Positions 15,601 to 24,305 of a stretch of DNA of 54,237 bases are shown piece after piece; positions within the stretch are counted from its first letter, which is position 1; the number at the start of each line of letters is the position of its first letter. A program made the translations under genes and the position numbers. The notes beneath the pieces are model-generated. The model did not search any database. It saw only the letters and a program-made list of their open reading frames with translations, and had not been told where the DNA came from. This DNA comes from Acidobacteriota bacterium (lineage in GTDB: Bacteria > Acidobacteriota > Blastocatellia > Pyrinomonadales > Pyrinomonadaceae): assembly GCA_018269075.1 (NCBI GenBank), contig JAFDVJ010000027.1, forward strand, positions 1-54,237, read 5' to 3'.

Positions 15601-17362
15601 CTCGAACCTGACGCAGGACTACGACGGCGGGCCGAAAGCGCCGACCGTGACGACCGCGCCTGCCGGTCTGCCGTTTTCGCTGACCTACAACGGCGCGCCC
15701 GCGACGCCGACGGCGATCGGGAATTACACGGTCGTCGCGACAGTCACTGACCCGAACTACACCGGCTCGGCGACCGCCAACCTGAACATCAAATCGACCG
15801 TCCGGGCGTTTCCGACGGCCGAGGGCGCGGGCGCTTACGCGATCGGCGGGCGCGGCGGCGACACCTATCACGTCACGAACCTGAACGATTCGGGCGCGGG
15901 CAGCCTCCGCGACGGCATCGCGACCGCGACCGGTCCGCGGACGATCGTCTTCGACGTTTCGGGCACGATCTATCTCAACTCGCGGCTCGCGATCAACAAG
16001 CCGTTTCTGACGCTCGCCGGGCAGACCGCGCCGGGCGACGGCATCACGATCGCCGGCTGGACGACGGTCGTCGACAGCACGCAGCACATCATCATCCGCT
16101 ATCTGCGTTTCCGGCCGGGCGACATCCGCTGCGGAAACGGGATGGAGGGCGACGCGCTCTGGGTCGATAAATCGAAGGACGTCATCGTCGATCACGTCTC
16201 GGCCTCGTGGAGCGTCGACGAGAGCCTCTCGGTGACCGAATCCGACCGCGTGACGGTCCAGTGGTCGTTCATCACGGAAAGTATGAATTTTTCGTGTCAC
16301 CCCGAAGGCCGTCACGGCTACGGCTCGCTGATCCGCTACGGCAGCGGCCGGATCTCGTATCATCACAATTTTTACGCGCACCATTTCAACCGCAACCCGC
16401 GCGTCGGCGACAACATCACGCTCGATTTCGTCAACAACGTGATCTACGACTGGGGCACCGACGCGAGCTATTCGGGCGCGATCGACGAGGGCATCACGCG
16501 CGTCAACTACATCGGCAACTATCTCGTCGCCGGCCCGAACACGCCGGTCGCCAAACGAACGCGCGCCTTCAACGGCGGCAGCCCGAACACGTGGATCTAC
16601 CAGACCGGCAACGTCATCGACAGCAACGTCAACGGCGTGCGCGACGGCACGGACACCGGCTGGGCGATGTTCGTCAATCTCTACACGCCGCAGAACGCGC
16701 CGCTCGATCCGGCCTTTGCCGGCCGCGCCGATTCGAAGAAGGACGGGCCGGCCGCGTCGCTGGTCGACATCACTCCGGGAGCGGCGGCGGACGCCTACAC
16801 GCGGGTGCTCGCGACGGCCGGCAGCTCGCAGTCGCGCGACGCGGTCGATGCGCGGGTCGCCAATGAAGCCGGCAGCGAGACCGGCGCGATGATCAATTCG
16901 CAGACGGACGTCGGCGGCTGGCCGCTCCTGAATTCGCTGCCGGCGCCGGTCGATACCGACGGCGACGGCATTCCCGACACGTGGGAAAACTCGCACGGGC
17001 TGAACGCGGCCGATCCGAACGACGCCGCGCAGCTCGCGCCGAACGGCTACAGCAATCTCGAAAACTACATCAATAACCGGCAGCTCGTGCCGACCGCCGC
17101 CACGGTCGCGGTCGGCGGGCGCGTGCTGACGGCGCGCGGGCAGGGCATCCGGCGCGCCGACGTCACGCTGACGAACACGGCGACCGGCGAAGTCCGTTCG
17201 GCGCGGACGAATTCTTTCGGTTATTATGAATTCGGCGACGTCCCGGCCGGCAGCGTTTACGTCGTCACGGTCAGCGCCCGTAAATATTCGTTCGCCAATT
17301 CGTCGCAGATCGTCAACGTCGGCGACAGCATCGCGGATCTGAATTTTACGGCCGAGGAATAG
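12668..17362 (+). CDS. Giant secreted pectinesterase (CE8) and pectate lyase (PL1) multi-module protein
   Basis: A 1564-residue exported protein. In order: signal peptide (about 1-31); an unassigned beta-rich domain (31-280); two Ig-like domains (about 284-460, each with YQW); a bacterial Ig-like domain (about 463-590); CE8 pectinesterase (about 595-880, FQDTLL and DVDFMWGGG); two MBG/YDG-type repeats (about 905-1040); PL1 pectate lyase (about 1044-1395, SWSVDESLS and RNPRVG); a calcium-type DTDGDGIPDTWE segment (about 1428); and a C-terminal carboxypeptidase-regulatory-like domain (about 1477-1560). The CE8 domain has LGRID where LGRPW is usual, so its activity is less certain. A good ribosome site (GAGGAA) precedes ATG 12668. 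It probably acts at the cell surface. Confidence 0.9.
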   Translation: MRKIRVTALVSFILGLSVAAAMFFGLIVQATTVVDDTFADGVSTNQNLANNSLQVFKSRSGTTRADAVGSVEFDLTTAGGSDAYWAYFTASGSPLTLGVGDTVTMQGTFSLTGFQNNAQDIRFGFFDSKGTRNAADLTGGQNNTVFGDDTGYAAQFFASGTGSPFVLYRRDVTSPATTNIFNSMASTAGFTALPGTGATARQALANATDYVFSYTVSRVSATQTQVTISVTGGALSGLNYMATETSATPYTTFDWFDFRVGGSNFTTKIKFSRFKVDYTPAAPVITTQPAPSTQTISAGGNTQYSVVATGSGLTYQWLKDDQPITGNATATTATLQLNNLQTTDSGVYKVNVTNGGGTTPSDPVTLTVVSGPTDPIPVINQPPQNTTAVLGAPAALSVTATGPNLLYQWFKNDQPIGGANGPTLGFGAVTLADTADYKVSVSNGGGTVTSDPARLTVVSAMAATAFNPANLASGVCTDKPLAITFDQPPKVGTSGQLKVFDSNGTLVDTIDMSLATQTRTIGGQSFRYFPIIVENNTANIYLHTQLAVNKTYYVTIEPGVLTDLANAPFVGFSNPNTFRFATKASLPASGAGVISVDDDGPADFCTIQGAIDFVPAGNAQRVVVNVKDGNYTEIVYIASTKPFITVKGESRAGTVQRYANNNNLNGISGNLRTSFGVDAADFRLENITLHNTTPQGGSQAEAIRTNGLRAVLSSVTLKSFQDTLLTQKSAYVANSYIEGDVDFMWGGGQTYFKNTEFKQLRESLGYYTQIRNTPATVGNVYVGCTFSKGPGVTNGTYLGRIDPDDFPGSQVVLIDSKMDTHIRPEGWLFNNPTNPVDATNYPSIRYWESNSRALDGVTPIDCSQRHPISRNDCSNPLTASEIAFYSDPLNVTGFTPQEKLTALVSLSNLTQTFDGGPKPATVTVDPAGLTVDVTYNGSPTAPTNAGSYTVVATVTDPNYQGSATGTLTIQPAAATVTLSNLTQDYDGGPKAPTVTTAPAGLPFSLTYNGAPATPTAIGNYTVVATVTDPNYTGSATANLNIKSTVRAFPTAEGAGAYAIGGRGGDTYHVTNLNDSGAGSLRDGIATATGPRTIVFDVSGTIYLNSRLAINKPFLTLAGQTAPGDGITIAGWTTVVDSTQHIIIRYLRFRPGDIRCGNGMEGDALWVDKSKDVIVDHVSASWSVDESLSVTESDRVTVQWSFITESMNFSCHPEGRHGYGSLIRYGSGRISYHHNFYAHHFNRNPRVGDNITLDFVNNVIYDWGTDASYSGAIDEGITRVNYIGNYLVAGPNTPVAKRTRAFNGGSPNTWIYQTGNVIDSNVNGVRDGTDTGWAMFVNLYTPQNAPLDPAFAGRADSKKDGPAASLVDITPGAAADAYTRVLATAGSSQSRDAVDARVANEAGSETGAMINSQTDVGGWPLLNSLPAPVDTDGDGIPDTWENSHGLNAADPNDAAQLAPNGYSNLENYINNRQLVPTAATVAVGGRVLTARGQGIRRADVTLTNTATGEVRSARTNSFGYYEFGDVPAGSVYVVTVSARKYSFANSSQIVNVGDSIADLNFTAEE

Positions 17363-17436
17363 TCTTAGGTCTTGAGTCTTGAGTCGGATCGAAGCGGTTT
17401 TGACTTCAGACTCAGGACTCAGGCCTCAGGACTCGA
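17363..17436. repeat. Inverted pair of GAGTCTT/GACTCAG heptamer arrays
   Basis: GTCTTGAGTCTTGAGTC near 17370-17386 faces a GACTCAGGACTCAGG array near 17408-17434. Together they can form a hairpin ending about 10 bases before the GH28 start codon. Confidence 0.75.
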
Positions 17437-17444
17437 AAAAAATT

Positions 17445-18863
17445 ATGAGCAATCGCAGAGAATTTCTACAACTTTTGCTGGCCGGCGCGGGCGTCGGTCT
17501 GGTGATGCCGGGGCTTGCTCTCGGCCAGACGAACGCGGGCGATCCGTGGACGACCGTTTATCCGAAGATCTTAGCGCGGATCAAACCGCCGAAGTTTAAG
17601 AAAAAGGATTATTTGATCACGAAATACGGCGCGGTTTCCGACGGCAGGACGCTCGCGACCGACGCGATCAAAAAAGCGATCGAGGAATGCAGCAAGGCCG
17701 GCGGCGGCCGCGTCGTCGTCCCGAAGGGCGAGTTTCTGACCGGCGCGGTGCATCTCAAATCGAACGTCAACCTCTATCTCGCGAAGGACGCCGTCCTGAA
17801 ATTCTCGATGAACCCGCAGGATTATCTGCCGGTCGTCCACACGCGCTGGGAAGGGATGGAGCTGATGCATCTCTCGCCGCTGATCTACGCCTACGAGCAG
17901 ACGAACATCGCCGTCACCGGCGAGGGCACGCTCGACGGGCAGGGCAAGTCGTTTTTCTGGAAATGGCACGGCAACCCGCGCTACGGTGGCAATCCGGACG
18001 TGATCTCGCAAAAGGACGCGCGCGCGCGGCTCTACGCGATGATGGACAAGGGCGTTCCGGTCGAGCAGCGCGTCTTCGGCGGCGAAAAGGACTATCTCCG
18101 GCCGCAGTTCATCCAGCCCTACAAATGCAAAAACGTGCTGATCGAGGGCGTGAAGATCGTCGATTCGCCGATGTGGGAGATTCATCCCGTTTTGTGCGAG
18201 AACGTCATCGTCCGCAAGGTCCACATCTCGTCGCACGGGCCGAACAACGACGGCTGCGATCCCGAATCGTGTAAAGACGTGCTGATCGAGGACTGCTTTT
18301 TCGACACCGGCGACGACTGCATCGCGATCAAATCGGGCCGCAACGACGACGGCCGGCGGTTGGGCGCGCCGACCGAGAACGTCATCGTCCGCGGCTGCGA
18401 GATGAAGGACGGCCACGGCGGCATCACCGTCGGGAGCGAGATCTCGGGCGGCGTCCGCAACGTCTTCGGCGAAAACTGCAAGATGGACTCGCCGAACCTC
18501 GACCACGCGCTGCGCGTCAAGAACAACGCCTCGCGCGGCGGACTGCTCGAGAATTTTTTCTTTCGCAATATTACGATCGGGCAGGTCGCCCACGCCGTCG
18601 TGACGATCGACTTCAACTACGAGGAAGGCGCGAAGGGCAAATACACGCCGGTGATGCGAAATTATCAGGTCGACAACGTCCGCAGCGGCAAGAGCGAATA
18701 CAGCGTCGACATTCAGGGCCTCGACAACGCGCCGGTCTACGACGTGACGATCAAAAACACGACCTTCGAAAATGTCCAGAAAGGCGGCATCTTCAAAAAC
18801 GTCAAGGGCTTCAAGCTCGACAACGTGAAGATCAACGGCAAGGTCGTCGACAGGCTGGGCTGA
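17445..18863 (+). CDS. Polygalacturonase, glycoside hydrolase family 28
   Basis: A 472-residue right-handed beta-helix enzyme that hydrolyses galacturonan. The GH28 signature residues are visible: the Asp of NNDGCDPESC, the paired Asp of DTGDDCIAIKSG, the His of GHGGITVGSE and the basic segment RVKNN. The N-terminus NRREFLQLLLAGAG looks like a twin-arginine (Tat) export signal, unlike the Sec-type signals of the neighbouring enzymes. The ATG at 17445 starts exactly at the Tat signal; upstream codons in frame come from repeats. It lies 82 bp after the giant lyase gene, separated by a heptamer hairpin. Exo or endo action cannot be told. Confidence 0.93.
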   Translation: MSNRREFLQLLLAGAGVGLVMPGLALGQTNAGDPWTTVYPKILARIKPPKFKKKDYLITKYGAVSDGRTLATDAIKKAIEECSKAGGGRVVVPKGEFLTGAVHLKSNVNLYLAKDAVLKFSMNPQDYLPVVHTRWEGMELMHLSPLIYAYEQTNIAVTGEGTLDGQGKSFFWKWHGNPRYGGNPDVISQKDARARLYAMMDKGVPVEQRVFGGEKDYLRPQFIQPYKCKNVLIEGVKIVDSPMWEIHPVLCENVIVRKVHISSHGPNNDGCDPESCKDVLIEDCFFDTGDDCIAIKSGRNDDGRRLGAPTENVIVRGCEMKDGHGGITVGSEISGGVRNVFGENCKMDSPNLDHALRVKNNASRGGLLENFFFRNITIGQVAHAVVTIDFNYEEGAKGKYTPVMRNYQVDNVRSGKSEYSVDIQGLDNAPVYDVTIKNTTFENVQKGGIFKNVKGFKLDNVKINGKVVDRLG

Positions 18864-18949
18864 CGGAAGATCGTTGAGTTTCGGTCTTCGATCTTTGATT
18901 TTCGCATTATAGTGTGTGACAAAACCTGTTGGAATAATGAGCGTTAAAC

Positions 18950-19085
18950 CCGCCGCCGGTTTTTAAACGATCCACTAAAAACACGAAAAAACACGAAATA
19001 AATTTAGTGTTTTTGGTGTTTTTGGTGGAAGATCAAAAAAGCGAACGCGACCGAAATCCCCGCTTTTTCCGATAAGTTCGGTCAC
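18950..19085. repeat. Dispersed palindromic element, copy 1
   Basis: The core hairpin at 18971-19029 pairs CCACTAAAAACAC with GTGTTTTTGGTGG. The flanks (CGGTTTTTAA before, GCTTTTTCCGAT after) also recur around a second copy at 53232-53365. It sits between the GH28 and CE12 genes. The rest of this 320-bp gap holds a GATCTTTGA-type heptamer pair and no gene. Confidence 0.65.
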
Positions 19086-19183
19086 TAACTATAAATCGAA
19101 GATCGACGACCAAAGATCAGGGATCGAAGTTTGTAATTCGATACCGTATTGTTTAATGTATTAGCACGGTTAAGCGATTTTCT

Positions 19184-20929
19184 ATGAAAATTCTCGCCCT
19201 CTTTTCAGTCCTCTTCCTAACGGCCGTTTCGGCGTTCGCGCAAAAGCCGTCGATTACCGTCTATCTGGCCGGCGATTCGACGATGGCGCAGAAGACCGAC
19301 GACCGGCGGCCCGAAACCGGCTGGGGCGAATATCTTCAGAACCAGCTCGACGACCGGCGCGTCCGCGTCGAGAACCACGCGCAGAACGGCCGCAGCACGA
19401 AGAGCTTCATCAACGAGGGCCGCTGGCAGGCGATCGTCGACAAATTGAAAAAGGGCGATTACGTCTTCATCGAGTTCGGCCACAACGACGAAAAGCTCGA
19501 CAAGCCCGACGTCGGCGCGGCCGCCGGGACCGATTACCGCAACAATCTGATCCGCTTCATTGCGGACGTCCGCGCGAAAAAAGCGTTTCCCGTGCTGCTG
19601 ACGCCGGTCATGCGCCGGCGCTTCGACGAGAAGGGCGAATTTTACGACACGCACGGCGAATATCCGGACGTCGTCCGCAAGGTCGCCGCCGAATACAAGG
19701 TGCCGCTCATCGACATGCACCGCAAATCGGAGTCGATCATCAAATCTCTCGGCGTCGAGGATTCGAAAAAGCTCTTTCTGATCCTCCGGCCGAAGGAAAA
19801 CCCGAATTACCCGGACGGCGTCGAGGACAACACGCATTTTTCGGCGTTCGGCGCCGAACAGATGGCGCGCGCGGCGGCCGACGGCATCCGCGAAGCGAAG
19901 ATCAAGCTCGCCAAATATCTGATCGACGATAAAAACGAGGATTTTCGCGCGCGGCTGCTGCCGACCAAATACGAAAGCGGTTTCCGGATGGACGGCTACT
20001 GGGTCTGGTGCGGTTCGTCGATCAAAGGCGACGACGGAAAATATCATCTCTACGCCTCGCGCTGGCCGAATTCGACGCCGTTTTCGCCCTACTGGCTGAC
20101 GAATTCCGAGATCGTTCACGCCGTTGCCGACACGCCCGAAGGCCCGTATAAATTCGCGGACGTCGCGCTCGCGCCGCGCGGGCCCGAATTCTGGGACGGG
20201 CAGATGACGCATAATCCGGCGATCCGCAAATACGGCGATACTTATCTGCTGTTTTACACCGGCACGACTTACAAAGGCGCGCGGCCGTCGGCGACGAACC
20301 CGGTCGGCGAAACCGACGCTTTGAAGCTCGAAGCGCACCGCGGCGAGCGGATCGGGCTCGCGACCTCGAAATCGCCCTACGGGCCGTGGACGCGGCTCGA
20401 CAAACCGATCCTCGACACGGTCCCGAATTCGTGGGAGCAGTATCTCGTCTCGAACGCCGCGCCGGTCGTCATGAAGGACGGCAAAGTCCGGCTTTACTAC
20501 AAGGGCGTCGAAAAATTGCGCGTCAACGCGATCGGGCTCGCGATCGCCGACTGCCCGACCTGCGAATACAAGCGCGTTTCCGACAAGCCTTTGAATATGG
20601 GCATCGGCGCGGAAGACCCGTTCATCTGGCAGGAAAACGGCAAGTTCAAGGCGCTGATGCTCGATCACGACCGCCGCTATTCGCCCGACAAGGAGATCTT
20701 TTACGCGGTCTCGGACGACGGTCTGAAATGGCGCGTTCCGCGCAAGGCGATCGCCGTTTCGCGCAATGTCCGGTTCGCCGACGGCAGCGTCAAAAAGATG
20801 AGCTCGACCGAGCGGCCGCACGTTCTGATCGAAAACGGCCGGCCGACCTACGTTTTCTTCGCGACCGGCGAAACGATCGACGGGAAACGCTACACGTGGA
20901 ACATGGTCATTCCGCTGAAAAAAGATTGA
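19184..20929 (+). CDS. Rhamnogalacturonan acetylesterase (CE12) - GH43-like propeller fusion
   Basis: A 581-residue secreted two-module enzyme. After the signal peptide (1-19), residues about 23-245 form an SGNH esterase of CE12 type, with GDSTMA, GRSTKSF, GHND and the Asp-x-x-His of DNTHFS. This would remove acetyl groups from rhamnogalacturonan. Residues about 255-575 resemble a five-bladed glycosidase propeller related to GH43 (YHLYASRW, MTHNPAIRKYGDTYLLFYTG, GAEDPFIW). The second module's catalytic residues are not certain, so substrate and activity are open. No ribosome site precedes the ATG. It is followed by a heptamer-type hairpin and the GH105 gene. Confidence 0.85.
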   Translation: MKILALFSVLFLTAVSAFAQKPSITVYLAGDSTMAQKTDDRRPETGWGEYLQNQLDDRRVRVENHAQNGRSTKSFINEGRWQAIVDKLKKGDYVFIEFGHNDEKLDKPDVGAAAGTDYRNNLIRFIADVRAKKAFPVLLTPVMRRRFDEKGEFYDTHGEYPDVVRKVAAEYKVPLIDMHRKSESIIKSLGVEDSKKLFLILRPKENPNYPDGVEDNTHFSAFGAEQMARAAADGIREAKIKLAKYLIDDKNEDFRARLLPTKYESGFRMDGYWVWCGSSIKGDDGKYHLYASRWPNSTPFSPYWLTNSEIVHAVADTPEGPYKFADVALAPRGPEFWDGQMTHNPAIRKYGDTYLLFYTGTTYKGARPSATNPVGETDALKLEAHRGERIGLATSKSPYGPWTRLDKPILDTVPNSWEQYLVSNAAPVVMKDGKVRLYYKGVEKLRVNAIGLAIADCPTCEYKRVSDKPLNMGIGAEDPFIWQENGKFKALMLDHDRRYSPDKEIFYAVSDDGLKWRVPRKAIAVSRNVRFADGSVKKMSSTERPHVLIENGRPTYVFFATGETIDGKRYTWNMVIPLKKD

Positions 20930-20993
20930 GTTTAGGAAGTTTAGGAAGAGATGCCTTTACTTCCCAAACTTCCTAAACTTCCCAAACTCTGAA
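20930..20993. repeat. Inverted 9-bp repeats (GGAAGTTTA family)
   Basis: GAGTTTAGGAAGTTTAGGAAG faces CTTCCCAAACTTCC-type units. The hairpin ends about 6 bases before the GH105 start codon. The same family recurs at 48878-49059 and 54051-54113. Confidence 0.8.
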
Positions 20994-20997
20994 GATT

Positions 20998-22899
20998 ATG
21001 ATGAGAATAACAATCGCACTCGTTTTACTGCTGCTCTCCGTCGCCGCTTTCGGGCAGCCGGCGAAGACCGCGCCGCTTTCGGAGCGGCTGACCTATACCT
21101 TGACGAACCGCATCTGGCCGGCCGACGACGGGACGCCGGTCGGAATTCCGAAAAGCTGGACCTACGAACAGGGCGTCCAGCTCAAGGCCGTCGAGCAGAT
21201 GTGGTATGCGACGGGCGACCCGAAATATTTCGCGTTCATCAAGTCGAGCATGGATTTCTGGTTCGATAAGGACGGCAAAATGAAATACGACGCCGACGAG
21301 TACAACATCGATCACGTGACGCCCGGCCGCGCGCTGATCACGCTCTACCGCGTCACCGGCGACGAGAAATACAAGCGCGCCGTCGAGCAGATCCGAGCGC
21401 AGCTCAAAACGCACCCGCGCACGAAAGAGGGCGGTTTCTGGCACAAAAAGATCTATCCCTACCAGATGTGGCTCGACGGGCTTTACATGGGCGAGCCGTT
21501 CTACGCCGAATATTCGATGGTCTGGAACGAGGACAACTGGGACGACATCGCCAACCAGTTCGTCTGGATGGAAAAACACGCGCGCGATCCGAAAACCGGC
21601 CTGCTTTATCACGGCTGGGACGAATCGAAAGAGCAAAAATGGGCGAACAAGGAGACCGGCCGGAGCCCGCACGTCTGGGGCCGCGCGATGGGCTGGTATG
21701 CGATCGCGCTCACGGACGTGCTCGATTATTTTCCCCGAAATAATCCGCGCCGCGCGGAGCTCGTCGCGATCTTGAACCGCGAGGCCGCGGCGATCGCGAA
21801 ATATCAGGACAAGGCCGGTCTCTGGTATGACATCGTCGATCTCGCCGGCAAAGAAAAGAATTATCACGAATCGTCGGCCTCGGCGATGTTCGTCTACGCG
21901 CTCGCGAAGGGCGTCCGGCAGGGAAATCTGCCCGACAAATTCCTCGCGACCGCGCAGAAGGGCTGGGCCGGCATCAAAAAGGAATTCATTAAAGAAACCG
22001 CCGACGGAAATCTCGATTGGGAAGGCACGGTCTCGGTTTCGGGCCTCGGCGGCAATCCCTATCGCGACGGCTCTTACGAATACTACATGTCGGAAAAACT
22101 CCGCACGAACGACGCCAAAGGCCTCGGCCCGGCGGTGATGGCGGCCGTCGAGATGGAAAATCTCGAACGCGGACGCATGGGCGCGGGCAAAACCGTGATG
22201 CTCGACGATTATTTCAATCACGAAGTGCGCAAGGACGGCTCGGTCTGGCATTATAAATGGGAAGAAAAAGGGCATCCCGGCTTTTATACTTTCGGCAAAC
22301 AGTTCGAATCCTACGGCGCGCGGCTCGACACGCTGTCGGCGGCGCCGACCGCCGTCAATCTCAAAGCGGCGAACGTCTACATCATCGTCGATCCGGACAC
22401 CGACAAGGAGACGGAAAAACCGAACTACATCTCGGACGCGGACGCCGCGACGATCGCCGACTGGGTTAAAAAAGGCGGCGTGCTCGTGATGCTCGGCAAC
22501 GATTTCGGCAACTGCGAGTTCGATCACTGGAACGTGCTCGCCGGAAAATTCGGCCTCGAATTCAACAAGGACAGCAAGAACCGCGTCCAGAACGATCAAT
22601 ACGAGCAGGGCCGCGTGACGGTCGGCGAGAACAATCCGATCTTCAAAACGGCGCGCGATCTTTATATGAAGGAAGTCTCGACGCTCAAGATCACCGGCAA
22701 AGCCGAGACGATCCTGACGCTCGACGGCGCGCCGCTCGTCGCGGTCGTCAGATACGGCAAGGGCACGGTCTTTGCGCTCGGCGACCCGTGGCTTTACAAC
22801 GAATACACCGACGGCCGCAAGATGAACGGCCTTTTCCAGAACTTTCAGGCCGCCCGCGAACTGAGCGCGTGGCTTTTGACGCAGTCGAAGAAGAAATAA
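20998..22899 (+). CDS. Unsaturated rhamnogalacturonyl hydrolase (GH105) with C-terminal DUF4350-like domain
   Basis: Likely releases the unsaturated uronic acid left at the non-reducing end by lyases, feeding the KduI/KduD branch. A signal peptide covers about 1-20. The (alpha/alpha)6-barrel spans about 28-385, with the catalytic-region Asp in MWLDGLYMG and the motif GRSPHVWGRAMGWY. The final 245 residues add a second domain (NVYIIVDPDTDKE, GGVLVMLGNDFGNCEFDHWN, GKGTVFALGDPWLYNEY) resembling the DUF4350 or glutamine-amidotransferase-like fold. YteR-type enzymes normally end after the barrel, so this is an extended form. A second ATG at 21001 is equally possible. Four bases separate it from the cupin gene, so the two are co-translated. 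Confidence 0.9.
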   Translation: MMRITIALVLLLLSVAAFGQPAKTAPLSERLTYTLTNRIWPADDGTPVGIPKSWTYEQGVQLKAVEQMWYATGDPKYFAFIKSSMDFWFDKDGKMKYDADEYNIDHVTPGRALITLYRVTGDEKYKRAVEQIRAQLKTHPRTKEGGFWHKKIYPYQMWLDGLYMGEPFYAEYSMVWNEDNWDDIANQFVWMEKHARDPKTGLLYHGWDESKEQKWANKETGRSPHVWGRAMGWYAIALTDVLDYFPRNNPRRAELVAILNREAAAIAKYQDKAGLWYDIVDLAGKEKNYHESSASAMFVYALAKGVRQGNLPDKFLATAQKGWAGIKKEFIKETADGNLDWEGTVSVSGLGGNPYRDGSYEYYMSEKLRTNDAKGLGPAVMAAVEMENLERGRMGAGKTVMLDDYFNHEVRKDGSVWHYKWEEKGHPGFYTFGKQFESYGARLDTLSAAPTAVNLKAANVYIIVDPDTDKETEKPNYISDADAATIADWVKKGGVLVMLGNDFGNCEFDHWNVLAGKFGLEFNKDSKNRVQNDQYEQGRVTVGENNPIFKTARDLYMKEVSTLKITGKAETILTLDGAPLVAVVRYGKGTVFALGDPWLYNEYTDGRKMNGLFQNFQAARELSAWLLTQSKKK

Positions 22900-22903
22900 A
22901 CTT

Positions 22904-23437
22904 ATGAAGAAAACTATCGGAATTTTAGCTTTGATTCTGGCGGTTTCGGTCGTCGCGTTCGCGCAGCGGAAACCGTCGACGCCGATCCGGCCGTATGTCG
23001 TCAAGACGAAACAGTCGGTCGCCGATCTCGAAAAATCGCTCCATTCGATCGACGCCGAGATCCCGACCAAGGACGTCGTCAGCAAGACCGAAGACCTGAT
23101 CGGCGGCGAGGGAATGCAATTGCGCGTCGCCGTCCAGTACGACGCCAAGAAAAACGCCGCGCAGGCCGAAGTCCACGACGCATCGGACGACGTTTTCTAC
23201 GTGCTCGAAGGCTCGGCCGAGCTGACTCTGGGCGGCCAGCTCGACAACCCGAAGGAGGCGACGCCCGGCGAATGGAAGAGCGACCGGATCGTCGGCGGGC
23301 AGACGTTCACGATCAAAAAGGGCGATCTGATCGTCGTCCCGCGCGGCACGCCGCACCAGCGGATCAACACCAAAGGCAAAAAGTTTTCGCTGATCCTGAT
23401 CAAGATCTTCGCCCAGCCGCTGCCGCCGAAGAAATGA
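22904..23437 (+). CDS. Secreted cupin-domain protein
   Basis: A 177-residue exported protein: signal peptide about 1-20, then one cupin barrel with DVFYVLEGSAELTLGG in the first motif and GDLIVVPRGTPHQRI in the second. Usual first-motif metal ligands are poorly kept (HDASDDVFYVLEG), while the second-motif His is present. Its start lies only four bases after the GH105 stop, so it is likely in the same operon. A role in sugar binding or isomerisation of released oligosaccharides is possible but is inference. Confidence 0.75.
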   Translation: MKKTIGILALILAVSVVAFAQRKPSTPIRPYVVKTKQSVADLEKSLHSIDAEIPTKDVVSKTEDLIGGEGMQLRVAVQYDAKKNAAQAEVHDASDDVFYVLEGSAELTLGGQLDNPKEATPGEWKSDRIVGGQTFTIKKGDLIVVPRGTPHQRINTKGKKFSLILIKIFAQPLPPKK

Positions 23438-23540
23438 TTTCGGCCCGTTTTTTTTTCGACAAAGCGCGCGAAAAGGGCTACTATAAGATTAAATTGGCAT
23501 CAATCAAGGACTTATAAACGATGCTGATGCAAAAAATCGA

Positions 23541-24305
23541 ATGTCAGAAGCGAATCAGGAAAAATTTACGGCCATCATTTCCGAAAAAAACGGCACGACC
23601 GCCGAAGAGGTCGTCACGCGGCTCCGCGAGATGATCCAGAAGGGCGAGCTCGCGGCCGGCGACCGGCTCCCGCCCGAGCGCGATCTCGCCAAGCTGCTCG
23701 GCGTCTCGCGTCCGACCCTGCGCGCCGGCATCCGCTCGCTCGCGACGGTCGGCATCCTGCAGTCGCGGCAGGGCGCGGGCACGTTCGTCGCCGAGGCCGA
23801 GGAATCGCCGACTCTGGACAGCAGCCCGCTCCGGCTGATGGCCGCGCTCCACGGTTTCACGTCGGACGAGATGTTCGAGGCGCGGCTGTCGCTTGAGATG
23901 AGCATCGCCGGTTTCGCGGCCGAGCGCGCGACCAGCGAGCAGATGACGCAGATGGCCGAGGAAATCGCCGGAATGTACGCTTCGATCGACGACCCCGAGC
24001 AGTATCTCGTCCACGATATGCGCTTTCACCAGATCATCGCCGCCGCCTCGGGCAACCGCATCCTGACGGCGCTGATGAATATGGTCGCGACGATCCTTTT
24101 CGAATACCGCAGCAAGACCGTCAAACGCGCCAAGGACCTGAAGGATTCGGCCGAACAGCACCGCAGCATCTACCGCGCGATGCGCGAGCGCAACGCGTCG
24201 GCCGCCCGCGAGGCGATGCACGATCACCTCGTCAAAACGCAGGCCGCCCAGCGCCTCGAAGTCGACGACAATTTTCCCGACGGCAACGGGCAGAAGAAGA
24301 AGTGA
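23541..24305 (+). CDS. FadR-subfamily GntR transcription regulator (candidate hexuronate repressor)
   Basis: A 254-residue DNA-binding repressor. The winged helix spans about 18-90 (GDRLPPERDLAKLLGVSRPT, then LATVGILQSRQGAGTFV). It is joined to an FCD ligand-binding domain (about 105-235) with the metal-site pattern HDMRFHQIIAAASGN and later His residues (EQHRSIY, AMHDHL). Members of this subfamily include ExuR and UxuR, which sense hexuronates. Its position inside the pectin cluster and the ATTGGTnnnACCAAT palindromes at 6705 and 43977 make it the best candidate for controlling both halves of the pathway. The ATG at 23541 has no clear ribosome site. About 100 bp separate it from the cupin gene, so it may have its own promoter. 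Confidence 0.9.
   Translation: MSEANQEKFTAIISEKNGTTAEEVVTRLREMIQKGELAAGDRLPPERDLAKLLGVSRPTLRAGIRSLATVGILQSRQGAGTFVAEAEESPTLDSSPLRLMAALHGFTSDEMFEARLSLEMSIAGFAAERATSEQMTQMAEEIAGMYASIDDPEQYLVHDMRFHQIIAAASGNRILTALMNMVATILFEYRSKTVKRAKDLKDSAEQHRSIYRAMRERNASAAREAMHDHLVKTQAAQRLEVDDNFPDGNGQKKK

Noticed and set aside
13304..16996. 1230-codon antisense open frame under the giant pectin enzyme
   Set aside because: Same reason: an arginine- and valine-rich shadow of a well-supported gene.
23495..23515. ATTGGCATCAAT as an autoregulatory operator of the GntR gene
   Set aside because: Only the left half resembles the site and the spacing of the right half is wrong.
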